Source: Aggregatimonas sangjinii (GTDB lineage: Bacteria; Bacteroidota; Bacteroidia; Flavobacteriales; Flavobacteriaceae). From it: a stretch of 64,000 bases of DNA. Below, piece by piece: positions 38,371 to 46,804 of the stretch (position 1 is its first letter; each line of letters begins with the position of its first letter). The notes beneath the pieces are model-generated. The model made no database searches. It was not told the DNA's origin and saw only the letters and a program-made list of their open reading frames with translations. The stretch lies in the NCBI RefSeq assembly GCF_005943945.1, contig NZ_CP040710.1, forward strand, positions 4,261,501-4,325,500, written 5' to 3'. The translations under genes were made by a program, and so were the position numbers.

Positions 38371-39324
38371 ATGCGTAACAACCTACTTATCCTACTATTA
38401 CTATTCGGCGCCCTTATCGCTAGGGGCCAAGAACTGAACTCGCCCCAACTGACCCAGTATCTGGCGGACAACCCTTTTGTATTGTCGCCGGTCTATGCTG
38501 GAATAGGGGACCATGTGAAAATACGATTAAACGGACTCACGCAATGGGTGGGAATCAAAGATGCTCCCCAAACACAATCGTTGGCGGCCGATATGCGTAT
38601 CGGAGAACAATCAGGGGTGGGGTTGTTCCTGTACAACGATAAAAACGGATATACCAAACAACAAGGTGCTAGGGTTTCTTTTGCGCATCACTTGACCATT
38701 GATCGTTACGACGATGAGTTTTTGTCCTTTGGCCTTTCCTATAATTTCAACCAATTTCGTATCGATATCGATGAGTTTCAGAATGGGGGACTGGATCCAA
38801 GTGTCGTAAATAATAGACAGACCTCGAATCACAATTTTGATGTGGGGGCCATGTACCGCGCCGGTAAATTCTATTTTAGCGCAAATGCATCCAACCTTCT
38901 TGGGAAAGATCCCCAAAACCTGACTTTTGATGCCGATGAGCCCAACGCTTTGCGCAATTACTACGCGTATACCGGTTATCGTTACAGGAAAAATAAAAAC
39001 AGCGATCTTGAAATCGAACCCTCGCTCCTTTTTAAGATTTTTGAAAGCGATGGCCGTTCGGAGACCGATTTGAATCTAAAATTCAGGTGGTACGATTTCG
39101 AGGACTATTACTATGCCGGGGTAAACTATCGTTTCCTGAACGACCAAATAGGTGATCCGTTGTACCTAGCACCTTTTGCCGGGCTCAAGAAAGGAAAATT
39201 CTATTTCGGCTATTCCTATCAAATCATCCTGAATGAAATCATTACGTATAGCACCGGTACCCACGTGGTAACTATAGGTGTTGATCTTTTCCAAGGTTTG
39301 AGCAACTGTAGGTGTACCTATTAA
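38371..39324 (+). CDS. PorP/SprF-family T9SS outer-membrane protein
   Basis: 317 residues, the normal length of the family. A signal peptide (NLLILLLLFGALIARGQ) is followed by the hallmark start QLTQYLADNPFVLSPVYAGIGDHVKIRLNG and the segment GLFLYNDKNGYTKQQGARVSFAHHL. Repeated amphipathic beta strands with aromatic ends indicate an outer-membrane barrel. SprF is required for secretion of SprB in Flavobacterium johnsoniae, so this protein most likely serves the adhesin encoded 19 bp upstream. In contrast to the PorP-SPOR protein at 20066 it ends soon after the barrel (FQGLSNCRCTY). Confidence 0.92.
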   Translation: MRNNLLILLLLFGALIARGQELNSPQLTQYLADNPFVLSPVYAGIGDHVKIRLNGLTQWVGIKDAPQTQSLAADMRIGEQSGVGLFLYNDKNGYTKQQGARVSFAHHLTIDRYDDEFLSFGLSYNFNQFRIDIDEFQNGGLDPSVVNNRQTSNHNFDVGAMYRAGKFYFSANASNLLGKDPQNLTFDADEPNALRNYYAYTGYRYRKNKNSDLEIEPSLLFKIFESDGRSETDLNLKFRWYDFEDYYYAGVNYRFLNDQIGDPLYLAPFAGLKKGKFYFGYSYQIILNEIITYSTGTHVVTIGVDLFQGLSNCRCTY

Positions 39325-39435
39325 AAACCTTAAGACCGCTACAGTTCGATAAGCTCAAAAATCAAACTACTAGAATTTAAACATTTAGAATTCATCCTAT
39401 TCCCCTTAGTATTTTCCAATTCTTCCGGATTACTT

Positions 39436-39443
39436 TAAATTTG
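39436..39443 (+). promoter_or_regulatory. -7 promoter box of folB
   Basis: TAAATTTG matches TAnnTTTG. It predicts a transcript start near 39447, just before the two candidate TTG start codons, which supports the unusual start of folB. Confidence 0.5.
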
Positions 39444-39454
39444 TGTAAAAGCAT

Positions 39455-39832
39455 TTGGAATTGGGAGAAGTAAAAGTCGAGAATATAAGGGTTTATGCCT
39501 ATCATGGATGCCTTTCACAAGAAACTACCATTGGCAGTGATTATAGGGTCGATATCAAAGTGGAGGCTAATTTGAATAAGGCAGCACTTTCGGATAATTT
39601 GTCGGATACCGTAGATTATGTGCTCATCAACAGAATCGTGAAAGCTGAAATGAAAGTCCCTGCCAAATTGTTGGAGCATGTTGCAAGACGGATAATATCG
39701 CGAATTTTCAATGAAATTGAAATGGTGACATATGCTCAGGTAGCGGTTTCCAAAATCAATCCGCCTATAAGCGGTGACGTTGAAGCCGTTACGATAATCC
39801 TATCACAAAAAAGAACCGATTTTTTAAAATAG
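39455..39832 (+). CDS. folB: Dihydroneopterin aldolase
   Basis: 125-residue cytosolic enzyme of folate synthesis that splits dihydroneopterin to 6-hydroxymethyl-dihydropterin. Family segments are VENIRVYAYHGCLSQE, TIGSDYRVDIKVEA, DTVDYVLINRIVK, and the C-terminal KINPPISGDVEAVTI. No ATG or GTG fits: translation must begin at TTG (39455 or 39461), which agrees with the -7 box at 39436. The conserved tyrosine and glutamate of the active site (AYHGC and LLEHVA) are present. The tRNA-Cys transcription unit begins just 4 bp after the stop codon. Confidence 0.92.
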   Translation: MELGEVKVENIRVYAYHGCLSQETTIGSDYRVDIKVEANLNKAALSDNLSDTVDYVLINRIVKAEMKVPAKLLEHVARRIISRIFNEIEMVTYAQVAVSKINPPISGDVEAVTIILSQKRTDFLK

Positions 39833-39835
39833 TAG

Positions 39836-39843
39836 TATATTTG
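39836..39843 (+). promoter_or_regulatory. -7 promoter box of the tRNA-Cys unit
   Basis: TATATTTG is a perfect TAnnTTTG match. The predicted start near 39847 lies before two half-tRNA copies and 130 bp before the intact tRNA, so all three would be in one precursor transcript. Confidence 0.55.
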
Positions 39844-39855
39844 CCCCTGCAAAAT

Positions 39856-39976
39856 GGCATCCGCCGCACGGCGGAATGGCCAGGAAAGGCTCCAGGGTTT
39901 TTGAGGTAGCAATATGGCATCCGCCGCAAGGCGGAGTGGTTAGGAAAGGCTCCATAGGTTTTTGGGGTAGTAATAT
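39856..39976 (+). pseudogene. Two tandem decayed 5'-half copies of tRNA-Cys
   Basis: Two units (39856-39915 and 39916-39976, period 60-61 nt) each begin with GGCATC and contain AGTGGTTAGGAAAGGCTC (or AATGGCCAGGAAAGGCTC), matching the acceptor strand, D-arm and anticodon-stem start of the intact tRNA at 39977. In both, the bases after GGCATC are replaced by a hairpin, CCGCCGCAAGGCGG or CCGCCGCACGGCGG, and the 3' half is replaced by GGTTTTTGRGGTAG. They cannot fold into a tRNA but keep a strong hairpin with a GNRA-like loop in unit 2. Confidence 0.65.
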
Positions 39977-40047
39977 GGCATCGTGGCCGAGTGGCTAGGC
40001 AAGGCTCTGCAAAAGCTTGTACAGCGGTTCGAATCCGCTCGATGCCT
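39977..40047 (+). tRNA. tRNA-Cys (GCA)
   Basis: 71 nt folding into a standard cloverleaf: acceptor GGCATCG / CGATGCC (7 bp), a D-arm with GCC / GGC, anticodon stem AGGCT / AGCTT, loop CTGCAAA with anticodon GCA at 40009-40011, variable loop GTAC, and T-arm AGCGG-TTCGAAT-CCGCT. The discriminator is T73, the identity base for tRNA-Cys. The CCA end is not encoded. Confidence 0.95.
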
Positions 40048-40101
40048 CAATAAAACCCTTGACATACGTCGGGGGTTATTTGTTTTATGGGGAGTAGCCG
40101 T

Positions 40102-40146
40102 TCAGCGGTTCCCCCGACGCTTCGGGGCGATCTATACCTCAATAAA
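40102..40146 (+). pseudogene. Decayed 3'-half copy of tRNA-Cys
   Basis: TCAGCGGTTC (40102-40111) and CGAT...CCTCAATAAAA (40128-40146) match the T-arm, 3' acceptor strand and downstream flank of the intact tRNA. Between them the T-loop and 3' T-stem are replaced by a palindrome, CCCCGACGCTTCGGGG (40112-40127). The rest of the 337-bp gap up to 40384 holds no other recognisable feature. Confidence 0.6.
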
Positions 40147-40384
40147 ATCATTTCTTTTTTGGAAAATTGCCCTAGCGTTGCTTCCCAAAAACTAAAATCT
40201 CCAATGCTACTAAGAACCAGTATCTCATTAGCCAAGTAAATCTTCTCCTGTCGTTTAAAGTTAACTTTTTCCCTTACAGTAACAAGAACCTCTTCAAAGC
40301 GAGGCTTTCTCTGTTACAATTCTACACTTCGTCGATCAAGTCGTCCTAGAAACACTATTGTCTAGAAAAAAGCGTTGAATATAA

Positions 40385-41431
40385 ATGGATTTTAAATCGT
40401 ACTTCATCGCTATTCTTATTTCTGTTTTTATACTGAATTCTTGTTCGGTTGATGCCATAGACACAAGTCTCGATGTAAAATCCGACCTACCATCAGTACA
40501 AAAAGAACGCTATGTACCTTCAAAGTACAAAACTAAAAACGTAATTATCCTTGTTATAGACGGACCGCGATATTCCGAAACATGGGGAAGTCCGACACGG
40601 GACTTGATTCCGGTACTCGATAGACAGTTGGCTCCGTTAGGGATAGTCAACAGCGCTTTCTATAATCTAGGATCAACCTATACGAATCCGGGGCATACGG
40701 CGATAACAACCGGAAATTATCAGAATATCAAAAACAACGGTTCCGAACTGCCTAATTTTCCTTCTTTTTTTCAACACTGGTCCCATACATACGCACAACA
40801 TCAAGAATCAACCTATGTTATAGCCAGTAAGGATAAATTGGAAATATTGGCCGATACCAAAGCTTCGGAATGGAATGGAAAATATGCCCCGGCTACCGAC
40901 TGTGGTATAGCCGGACTAGGAACCGGCTACCGCGATGATGCCATCACCTATCAGAATACCTTCGACATCCTATCCGAAAAACACCCAAGATTGGTTCTGA
41001 TAAACCTTAGGGCCCCTGATTCCTTTGCCCATGCAAACGACTGGGACAATTATATTCGTGGAATATCGAATAGCGACAAATTCCTAGGAGATTTATGGCG
41101 ATTCCTGCAAAACGACCCCTTCTATGCCGAAAATACCACCTTGTTTATGACCAACGATCACGGTAGGCACGGCAATGGGAATAAAAACGGATTCATTTCA
41201 CATGGCGATGGTTGTTCCGAATGTAGGCACCTTAACTTCTTTGCAATTGGCCCCGACTTTAAACGCAATGAAATCATTACTACGGAACGCAGTCAGATAG
41301 ATATTCCGGCAACCGTGGCCGAATTGTTACAATTTGATATGCCCTACGGGAAGGGTGAAGTGATGTTCGAACTGTTCGCACCACCATCGGAAACCATACC
41401 CAGGACAATAGCGCATAGCATTGCCGAATAA
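40385..41431 (+). CDS. Alkaline phosphatase / phosphodiesterase-family lipoprotein
   Basis: 348-residue exported lipoprotein (lipobox LNSC, Cys20) of the alkaline phosphatase superfamily. Two-metal site residues are visible in order: Asp in VIILVIDGPR (about 60), the Thr nucleophile in TNPGHTAITTG (about 103), Asp and His in APDSFAHAND (about 215), Asp-His in MTNDHGRHG (about 257) and His in ISHGDGC (about 275). The length and compact form suggest a phosphodiesterase, nucleotide pyrophosphatase or phosphoglycerol-type hydrolase, not a formylglycine sulfatase, since the CxPxR motif is absent. Substrate unknown. It is a single gene, convergent with the LysE gene. Confidence 0.82.
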   Translation: MDFKSYFIAILISVFILNSCSVDAIDTSLDVKSDLPSVQKERYVPSKYKTKNVIILVIDGPRYSETWGSPTRDLIPVLDRQLAPLGIVNSAFYNLGSTYTNPGHTAITTGNYQNIKNNGSELPNFPSFFQHWSHTYAQHQESTYVIASKDKLEILADTKASEWNGKYAPATDCGIAGLGTGYRDDAITYQNTFDILSEKHPRLVLINLRAPDSFAHANDWDNYIRGISNSDKFLGDLWRFLQNDPFYAENTTLFMTNDHGRHGNGNKNGFISHGDGCSECRHLNFFAIGPDFKRNEIITTERSQIDIPATVAELLQFDMPYGKGEVMFELFAPPSETIPRTIAHSIAE

Positions 41432-41526
41432 GGTGGTTTTATCAACATCTGACCGGTCACTCCACACTTCAAAATCAATACAATTCCATAGCTTGGAAAA
41501 AAGTTTATTTCCCACAAACTGAAGCC

Positions 41527-42210
41527 CTATCGTATATTTTCAATACGCTCCAAGCCTTTTTCAAGGTTAAATTTGTCTTTTGGTAGAAATCCCTTGATCA
41601 TCAGGACCAAGCCACAGATAATCAAAATAACCCCTATGCCCTTTTTGATGAGACGGATACGTTCTTTGGTGAGCTTTCGCTTGAGCCGTTTTGCCAACAG
41701 TATTTTAAAAATGTCGGTGATAAAATAGGCAAGAATCATTGCCGTGAAAAAAGTAAGTATGCGATCGGAATCATTGTCTAGACTAGGTCCGACGACAATA
41801 ATCACACCCAACCAAAATACGAGCACTCCGATATTGATGAAATTCAGCAAAAATCCTTTGATAAATAGACCGACATACCCTTTACTGACCCTTTCAACGG
41901 TCTCTTTGGGTATCGCAGCATTCTTTGTGGCCTTCTTGATAATGGTAGTAAGGCCGTACACTACTAAAATAGCTCCTCCGAATACATAAAGGCCAGGTTG
42001 GTTACTAAGGTTTTCCAACAATTGAAAACTACTGAAATAAGCAGCAAATATAAAGAGTACATCCGCTAAAACTACCCCAAGGTCAAAGGCAATGGCCGCT
42101 CTAAAACCTTTTATGGCGCTGGTTTCCAAAAGCACAAAAAAAACAGGCCCGATCATAAAGCTTAGAATAAAGCCCGGTAGAATCGCCGCCTGAATATCTT
42201 CCCACAACAT
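41527..42210 (-). CDS. LysE-family amino-acid exporter
   Basis: 227-residue inner-membrane transporter of the LysE/RhtB family, which exports amino acids or related small molecules. It has about six hydrophobic helices. The N-terminal GFILSFMIGPVFFVLLETSAIKGFRAAIAFDLGVVLADVLF is the family signature region (GPxxxxL...G...ADxxF). The C-terminal tail (about 200-227) is basic and soluble. It appears to be a stand-alone gene; the substrate cannot be assigned. Confidence 0.88.
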   Translation of the reverse strand: MLWEDIQAAILPGFILSFMIGPVFFVLLETSAIKGFRAAIAFDLGVVLADVLFIFAAYFSSFQLLENLSNQPGLYVFGGAILVVYGLTTIIKKATKNAAIPKETVERVSKGYVGLFIKGFLLNFINIGVLVFWLGVIIVVGPSLDNDSDRILTFFTAMILAYFITDIFKILLAKRLKRKLTKERIRLIKKGIGVILIICGLVLMIKGFLPKDKFNLEKGLERIENIR

Positions 42211-42307
42211 ATAGGGGTAATTAGATTTTATGGTTTGTCAATTTATAGCATACTTCGAATGAAAAAGAAAGGAAAATCAAAAAGCTGTAAATGTTCTGAT
42301 AGGGCTG

Positions 42308-42994
42308 TTATTGCACCCTTTTAACCGTACCCCCGAATACTGTCTTTTCTTCCATTTTTGCCGGGTCGCCATATACCAAAACCTCACCACCGGCCTTTAC
42401 CGTAGCTTTTACATAATCGGAGGCGTAGATTTCAGCTCTTGAACCTGCGTTGACATTGACCGTCGTAAATTTGGTCTTTAAATCCTTGCCCTCGTAAACA
42501 CCCCCGGTATTGATCGCTACATCCTGCAAGTCGGATGTACCGGTCGTTTCAATGACGCCCCCCGTAACCGTTTTTATCAACAATTGCTCCACTTCGGCAT
42601 TAACGACTAGTTCACCACCTTCCTGGGCCTTAAGTTCGAGAACATCTTGCTTCATCGTTTCCTTTGAGGTAATACGCGCATCCTCGTTTACATCGATTAT
42701 TACGATTTCGCCGGTATAGTGCACATCTACAAAAGTCCGATAACCACTAAAAATCTTAGTGAGTTTCATACGCAATTTTAAAACACCATCATTGTTGACA
42801 ATGTTCACGTCCTGCGTATTGGTACCGGAAATGACCGCCTTGTTCTCTTTGGATTTAATAAGGTTTACCGCCAGTCCATCAAAGGCCTTGATTTCCCGGA
42901 ACACGCCAATCTTTATCGTAACGGTTTCATCCTGTGCCGATAAATTACCTATAAAAAATATAAGTACTAACAAAAGTATCCTATGTTGCATCAT
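42308..42994 (-). CDS. Secreted DUF2807 (head GIN domain) protein
   Basis: 228-residue exported protein with a signal peptide ending about residue 20 (FIGNLSAQ). The body is a right-handed beta-helix-like repeat of short strands typical of DUF2807 auto-transporter-adhesin head GIN domains: FREIKAFDGLAVNLIKS at the start, then alternating VxxxxGGVxE, INTGGVYEG, VNAGSRAEIYA and VKAGGEVLVYG. The function is unknown, probably an envelope stress or surface protein. It lies 51 bp downstream of rnr on the same strand and might be co-transcribed. Confidence 0.85.
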   Translation of the reverse strand: MMQHRILLLVLIFFIGNLSAQDETVTIKIGVFREIKAFDGLAVNLIKSKENKAVISGTNTQDVNIVNNDGVLKLRMKLTKIFSGYRTFVDVHYTGEIVIIDVNEDARITSKETMKQDVLELKAQEGGELVVNAEVEQLLIKTVTGGVIETTGTSDLQDVAINTGGVYEGKDLKTKFTTVNVNAGSRAEIYASDYVKATVKAGGEVLVYGDPAKMEEKTVFGGTVKRVQ

Positions 42995-43044
42995 ATCAGT
43001 TTTTAAGCTGGTTGTTCCTCATAGAACAAAATCCATTCCAAAAC

Positions 43045-45234
43045 CTAGTTATTCTTACCGATCAACGCAAAGTCTAAATGGCGTTTGATCAAATCGGTAC
43101 TTTTAACCATAACGACTACTTCATCACCTAAGGTATATTTCGTCTTCGTACGTTCGCCGACGATGGCGTACTCCTTTTCATCAAAGATATAATAATCCCC
43201 TTTGATATCCCGAATACGAACCATGCCCTCGCACTTGTTCTCGATAATCTCTACATACATACCCCACTCGGTAACTCCCGAAATTACTCCTACGAACTCC
43301 TTGTCCTGATGATCCTGCATGAACTTGATCTGCATATACTTGATGGAATCCCTCTCAGCACTTGAGGCCAAGTATTCCATATCGGAAGAGTGTTTGCATT
43401 TTTGCTCATAAACCTCAGCTTTGGCCGAGGCGCCCCCATCGAGATAATGTTGTAATAAACGATGTACCATGACATCGGGATACCGACGTATAGGTGAGGT
43501 AAAGTGTGAATAGTAGTCGAAAGCCAATCCGTAGTGACCAATATTGTCAGTAGTATAAATCGCCTTGCTCATACTGCGGATGGCCAAGGTATCTACTAAA
43601 TTCTGCTCCTTTTGACCTTTTACATCCTCCAAAAGCTTATTAAGCGACGCACTGATGGATTTTTTATCCTTAAAGTCCAACTTATGCCCGAAACGTGAGA
43701 TAATGCCGTTAAGCGCCTGTAACTTGTCTTCATTCGGATCATCGTGAATACGATAGACGAAGGTTTTCTTTGGTTTTTGCTTTCCGATAAATTCAGCGAC
43801 CTTTCTATTCGCGAGAAGCATAAACTCCTCGATAAGTTTATTGGCATCCTTCGATTCTTTAAAGTAAACGCTTTCCGGTTCGTTTTGTTCGTTCAAATTA
43901 AATCGAACCTCGATAGAGTCGAATGAAATCGCACCTTTTTGCATTCGCTTTTCGCGCATGATCTTTGCCAGGGCATCCATTTTTAAAGTAGCGGTAACTA
44001 CATCTTTAGAAACGGTATACCCGCCTTTTCGAATAGAAATAGCTTCCGGTATGTCTCCATTTCCATTTTCGATGATATGCTGGGCCTCTTCATACGCAAA
44101 ACGCTCGTTACTATTGATTACCGTTCTCCCGAACCATTGGTTTTGCAATTGTGCCTTGGCGTTCAATTCAAAAATTGCCGAAAATGTATATTTCTCTTCG
44201 TTCGGACGCAACGAACAAGCGTTGTTGGAAAGTACTTCCGGCAACATTGGGACCACGCGATCTACTAGATATACGGACGTTGCACGATTATAGGCCTCAT
44301 CGTCCAAAATCGTATCCGGCTGCAGATAATGCGAAACATCGGCAATATGAATTCCTATTTCGTAATTTCCGTTTTCCAGTACCTCAAAAGAAAGCGCATC
44401 ATCAAAATCCTTCGCATCCTTGGGGTCTATGGTAAACGTAAGGGCATTTCGCATATCCCTTCGTTTTGCAATTTCGGCCGGTTTAATACTGGTATCCAAC
44501 TGGTCGGCATAACGCTCAACCTCAACAGGAAATGCATAGGGTAAACCGTATTCCGCCAATATCGAGTGAATTTCGGTATCGTGCTCGCCTGGTTTCCCTA
44601 ATACTTCGGTGACAACACCGAAGGGTGAATCAGCCTTGTCGGGCCATTCCGTAATTTCAACAATTACCTTATCCCCATCTTCCGCCTTGCCTATCTTATC
44701 CTTAGACACGAAAATATCGGTGTACATTCTAAAGTCCGTAGGTTTTACAAAAGCAAATGTTTTTTGCATCTCTACGATGCCCACGAACGAATTTTTCTTT
44801 CGTTCAAGAATGTTGGTGATTTCACCCTCCAGTTTTTTTCCGTTGCGTTTCGGGTAGATATATACCTCAACGGTATCTTTATGAAACGCTTTTTTGAGTT
44901 TGTTGAACGGTACGAAGACGTCGTCGTCCATACCTTCGATAACAATATATGCATTCCCCCGACCGGTGATATCGACCGTTCCGGTATGGTAGGTCTTGGT
45001 CGAAACAGGTACTTTGTATTGGCCTCGCCCTTCTTCCAGTATCCGTTTGGTTTCTTTAAGCTGCACCAATCTCTTGATCAGCAGATTTCTGTCCTGGGCA
45101 TCGGTTACGCCTATTTTCGAAGCAATTTGCTTGTAATTGAAGGTTTTCTTTGGTTCTTTTTCAAGTACGGTGAATATTCCCCGTGTAATCTCGTTTTTTC
45201 TATGGTTTTTTGCCTTTTTCTTTTTTTTCGACAT
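43045..45234 (-). CDS. rnr: Ribonuclease R
   Basis: 3'-to-5' exoribonuclease of the RNase II/RNB family able to degrade structured RNA. In 729 residues: a winged-helix start (about 10-60, basic KKKKKAKNHRKNE tail), cold-shock OB domains (about 70-215), the RNB catalytic domain (about 245-570) with TIDPKDAKDFDDAL supplying the magnesium-binding aspartates, and a C-terminal S1 domain (about 640-725, FVGVISGVTEWGMYVEI). The HYGLAFDYYSHFTSPIRRYPDVMVHRLL block is diagnostic. A TAnnTTTG box lies upstream. It is divergent from rpiB across an AT-rich intergenic region. Confidence 0.96.
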   Translation of the reverse strand: MSKKKKKAKNHRKNEITRGIFTVLEKEPKKTFNYKQIASKIGVTDAQDRNLLIKRLVQLKETKRILEEGRGQYKVPVSTKTYHTGTVDITGRGNAYIVIEGMDDDVFVPFNKLKKAFHKDTVEVYIYPKRNGKKLEGEITNILERKKNSFVGIVEMQKTFAFVKPTDFRMYTDIFVSKDKIGKAEDGDKVIVEITEWPDKADSPFGVVTEVLGKPGEHDTEIHSILAEYGLPYAFPVEVERYADQLDTSIKPAEIAKRRDMRNALTFTIDPKDAKDFDDALSFEVLENGNYEIGIHIADVSHYLQPDTILDDEAYNRATSVYLVDRVVPMLPEVLSNNACSLRPNEEKYTFSAIFELNAKAQLQNQWFGRTVINSNERFAYEEAQHIIENGNGDIPEAISIRKGGYTVSKDVVTATLKMDALAKIMREKRMQKGAISFDSIEVRFNLNEQNEPESVYFKESKDANKLIEEFMLLANRKVAEFIGKQKPKKTFVYRIHDDPNEDKLQALNGIISRFGHKLDFKDKKSISASLNKLLEDVKGQKEQNLVDTLAIRSMSKAIYTTDNIGHYGLAFDYYSHFTSPIRRYPDVMVHRLLQHYLDGGASAKAEVYEQKCKHSSDMEYLASSAERDSIKYMQIKFMQDHQDKEFVGVISGVTEWGMYVEIIENKCEGMVRIRDIKGDYYIFDEKEYAIVGERTKTKYTLGDEVVVMVKSTDLIKRHLDFALIGKNN

Positions 45235-45275
45235 TAAATATTTTTATGAATTCACTTGTTTCTACAAGTTCGGAC

Positions 45276-45283
45276 CAAAATTA
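45276..45283 (-). promoter_or_regulatory. -7 promoter box of rnr
   Basis: TAATTTTG on the minus strand matches TAnnTTTG, 41 bp upstream of the rnr ATG. No clear -33 TTG. Confidence 0.45.
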
Positions 45284-45825
45284 CGAATTATAATCCGTTA
45301 AGTTATTTTCTGTGCTACTTCCCAGTGTTATCAACATTATATATTATATCATTCGTGATTTTTAAAATTTAAAATAAAAACGATGATAATGATAGGATGT
45401 TAATAATGACTATAAAAAAATCGAAGAATAGTTGCTTTGAACAATGAAAAGAATTTATCGACAATCTTTACAACCAAAAGTATTGTAAAAATCAGTTGTT
45501 TACCATTTTATCAACCTATCTTGATAAGTACTATGAACATAAATCAAGGGATAACTTATTGTAAAATAATTGTTCATTTCTTCAAACGAAGGTTTTATAT
45601 CCTACTCTTAAGTTCTAAGAAAAAAATTCGTGTGGTAACGGTCGGTTTTGTAAAGCACAATTAAAAAGTAACTTCAAAATTTAAAAGCTATTTTTTGTGT
45701 TGGGTTATGAACAATATGAAACCGTATTTTCAACCGCTAATTAACAACAGGTGTAGTGAAACCACTAATTTATGTTGTCAAACCCAGCTTTCTTGTGGTG
45801 AACACCCAACAATTTGTATTTTTAC

Positions 45826-45881
45826 TCGATAATCGAGATTTGAACCTGACTGCCGTCAGGCAAGTTGCTCCTAGGCTTGCC
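45826..45881 (-). repeat. Dispersed palindromic repeat, copy 2, with extra hairpin
   Basis: Bases 45826-45859 are the inverted counterpart of 15733-15766 (32 of 34 identical). They contain TCGATAATCGA and CTGACTGCCGTCAG. A third hairpin, GGCAAG ... CTTGCC, follows to 45881. It ends 40 bp upstream of the rpiB start. Confidence 0.72.
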
Positions 45882-45921
45882 CCGAGGTCGTTTACGAAAC
45901 TAACGAATAACATCTTTAATT

Positions 45922-46353
45922 ATGAAAATAGCCATAGGTAACGATCATGCAGGTACCGAGTACAAATTAGCTATAGTAGGTTTATTGAAATCGATGCAAA
46001 TCGATGTGAGCAATCACGGTACGGATGGTACGGACAGCGTAGACTATCCTGATTTTATACATCCCGTTGCATCGGATGTGGAACAGGAAAAAGTAGATTA
46101 TGGAATCATTGTCTGCGGCAGTGGAAACGGTGCATCGATGACGGCGAACAAACATCCAAAAGTGCGTTGTGCGTTGTGTTGGACAAAAGAAATAGTCGCA
46201 TTGGGGCGTGCCCATAACGATGCTAATGTGCTCAGTTTACCAGCACGATTTATATCGTTGCCCCAAGCATTGGAAATGGTAAAAGTTTTCCTAAATACCG
46301 ATTTTGAAGGGGGGCGCCATGAACGCCGGGTTGAGAAAATACCTTGTTCCTGA
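45922..46353 (+). CDS. rpiB: Ribose-5-phosphate isomerase B
   Basis: 143-residue cytosolic enzyme interconverting ribose-5-phosphate and ribulose-5-phosphate (pentose phosphate pathway). Signature segments are GNDHAGTEYKL near the start, DYPDFIHPVA, and the active-site loop VCGSGNGASMTANKHPKVRCALCW with the catalytic cysteine. The length and C-terminus (NTDFEGGRHERRVEKI) are typical of the LacAB/RpiB family. It is followed after 4 bp by an acetyltransferase gene, forming a two-gene unit ended by a hairpin terminator. Confidence 0.95.
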   Translation: MKIAIGNDHAGTEYKLAIVGLLKSMQIDVSNHGTDGTDSVDYPDFIHPVASDVEQEKVDYGIIVCGSGNGASMTANKHPKVRCALCWTKEIVALGRAHNDANVLSLPARFISLPQALEMVKVFLNTDFEGGRHERRVEKIPCS

Positions 46354-46357
46354 TAAT

Positions 46358-46804
46358 ATGTTACGGACTATTGTTAAAAACTTCGCCCAACTCACGCTTC
46401 AGGAATTATATGCTCTTTTACAATTGCGAAGCGAGGTATTCGTGGTGGAACAAGATTGTGTTTATCAAGATTTGGATGGGAAAGACGCAAAGGCATTACA
46501 TATCTTAGGGTATAAAAAAGATGAACTGGTCGCCTACACCAGGATTTTTGCGCCCGGTGATTATTTTGAAGAGGCCAGCATCGGAAGAGTTGTGGTTAAA
46601 GCTTCTGCACGACAGTACGGTTATGGAAAAGACATTATGAAGGCATCTATAACGGCCATCAACGACCATTACGGTAAAACAGATATACACTTATCCGCGC
46701 AAACCTATCTCAAAAAATTTTACCAAGAATTGGGATTTAACGAAACAGGTGACGACTATTTGGAGGATGGTATTCCACATATAGGAATGTTTCGAAAAAA
46801 ATAA
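46358..46804 (+). CDS. ElaA-type GNAT N-acetyltransferase
   Basis: 148 residues from the ATG at 46358, which begins 4 bp after the rpiB stop; an upstream in-frame ATG at 46304 would overlap rpiB by 50 bp. It matches the ElaA group of GNAT proteins: LTLQELYALLQLRSEVFVVEQDCVYQDLDGKD, then the acetyl-CoA segment IGRVVVKASARQYGYGKDIM, and AQTYLKKFYQELGF near the end. It transfers an acetyl group to an unknown amine. The context with rpiB gives no clear pathway. Confidence 0.88.
   Translation: MLRTIVKNFAQLTLQELYALLQLRSEVFVVEQDCVYQDLDGKDAKALHILGYKKDELVAYTRIFAPGDYFEEASIGRVVVKASARQYGYGKDIMKASITAINDHYGKTDIHLSAQTYLKKFYQELGFNETGDDYLEDGIPHIGMFRKK

Larger units (their letters stand above)
45235..45921. 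other. AT-rich divergent intergenic region, 687 bp, with DnaA-box-like 9-mers
   Basis: No gene is supportable here. Several 9-mers close to the DnaA box TTATCCACA occur: TTATCAACA (45328-45336), TTATCGACA (45455-45463), TTATCAACC (45508-45516) and, inverted, TTATTAACA (45398-45406). A very AT-rich stretch (about 45335-45420) lies among them. This could be an origin-type or DnaA-bound region, or simply AT-rich promoter DNA for rnr and rpiB. The right part holds a palindromic repeat (45826-45881). Confidence 0.35.

Noticed and set aside
39258-39275. CCCACGTGG in the PorP/SprF gene as parS
   Set aside because: Only the central 8 bases fit; the flanking TGTT/AACA arms are missing.
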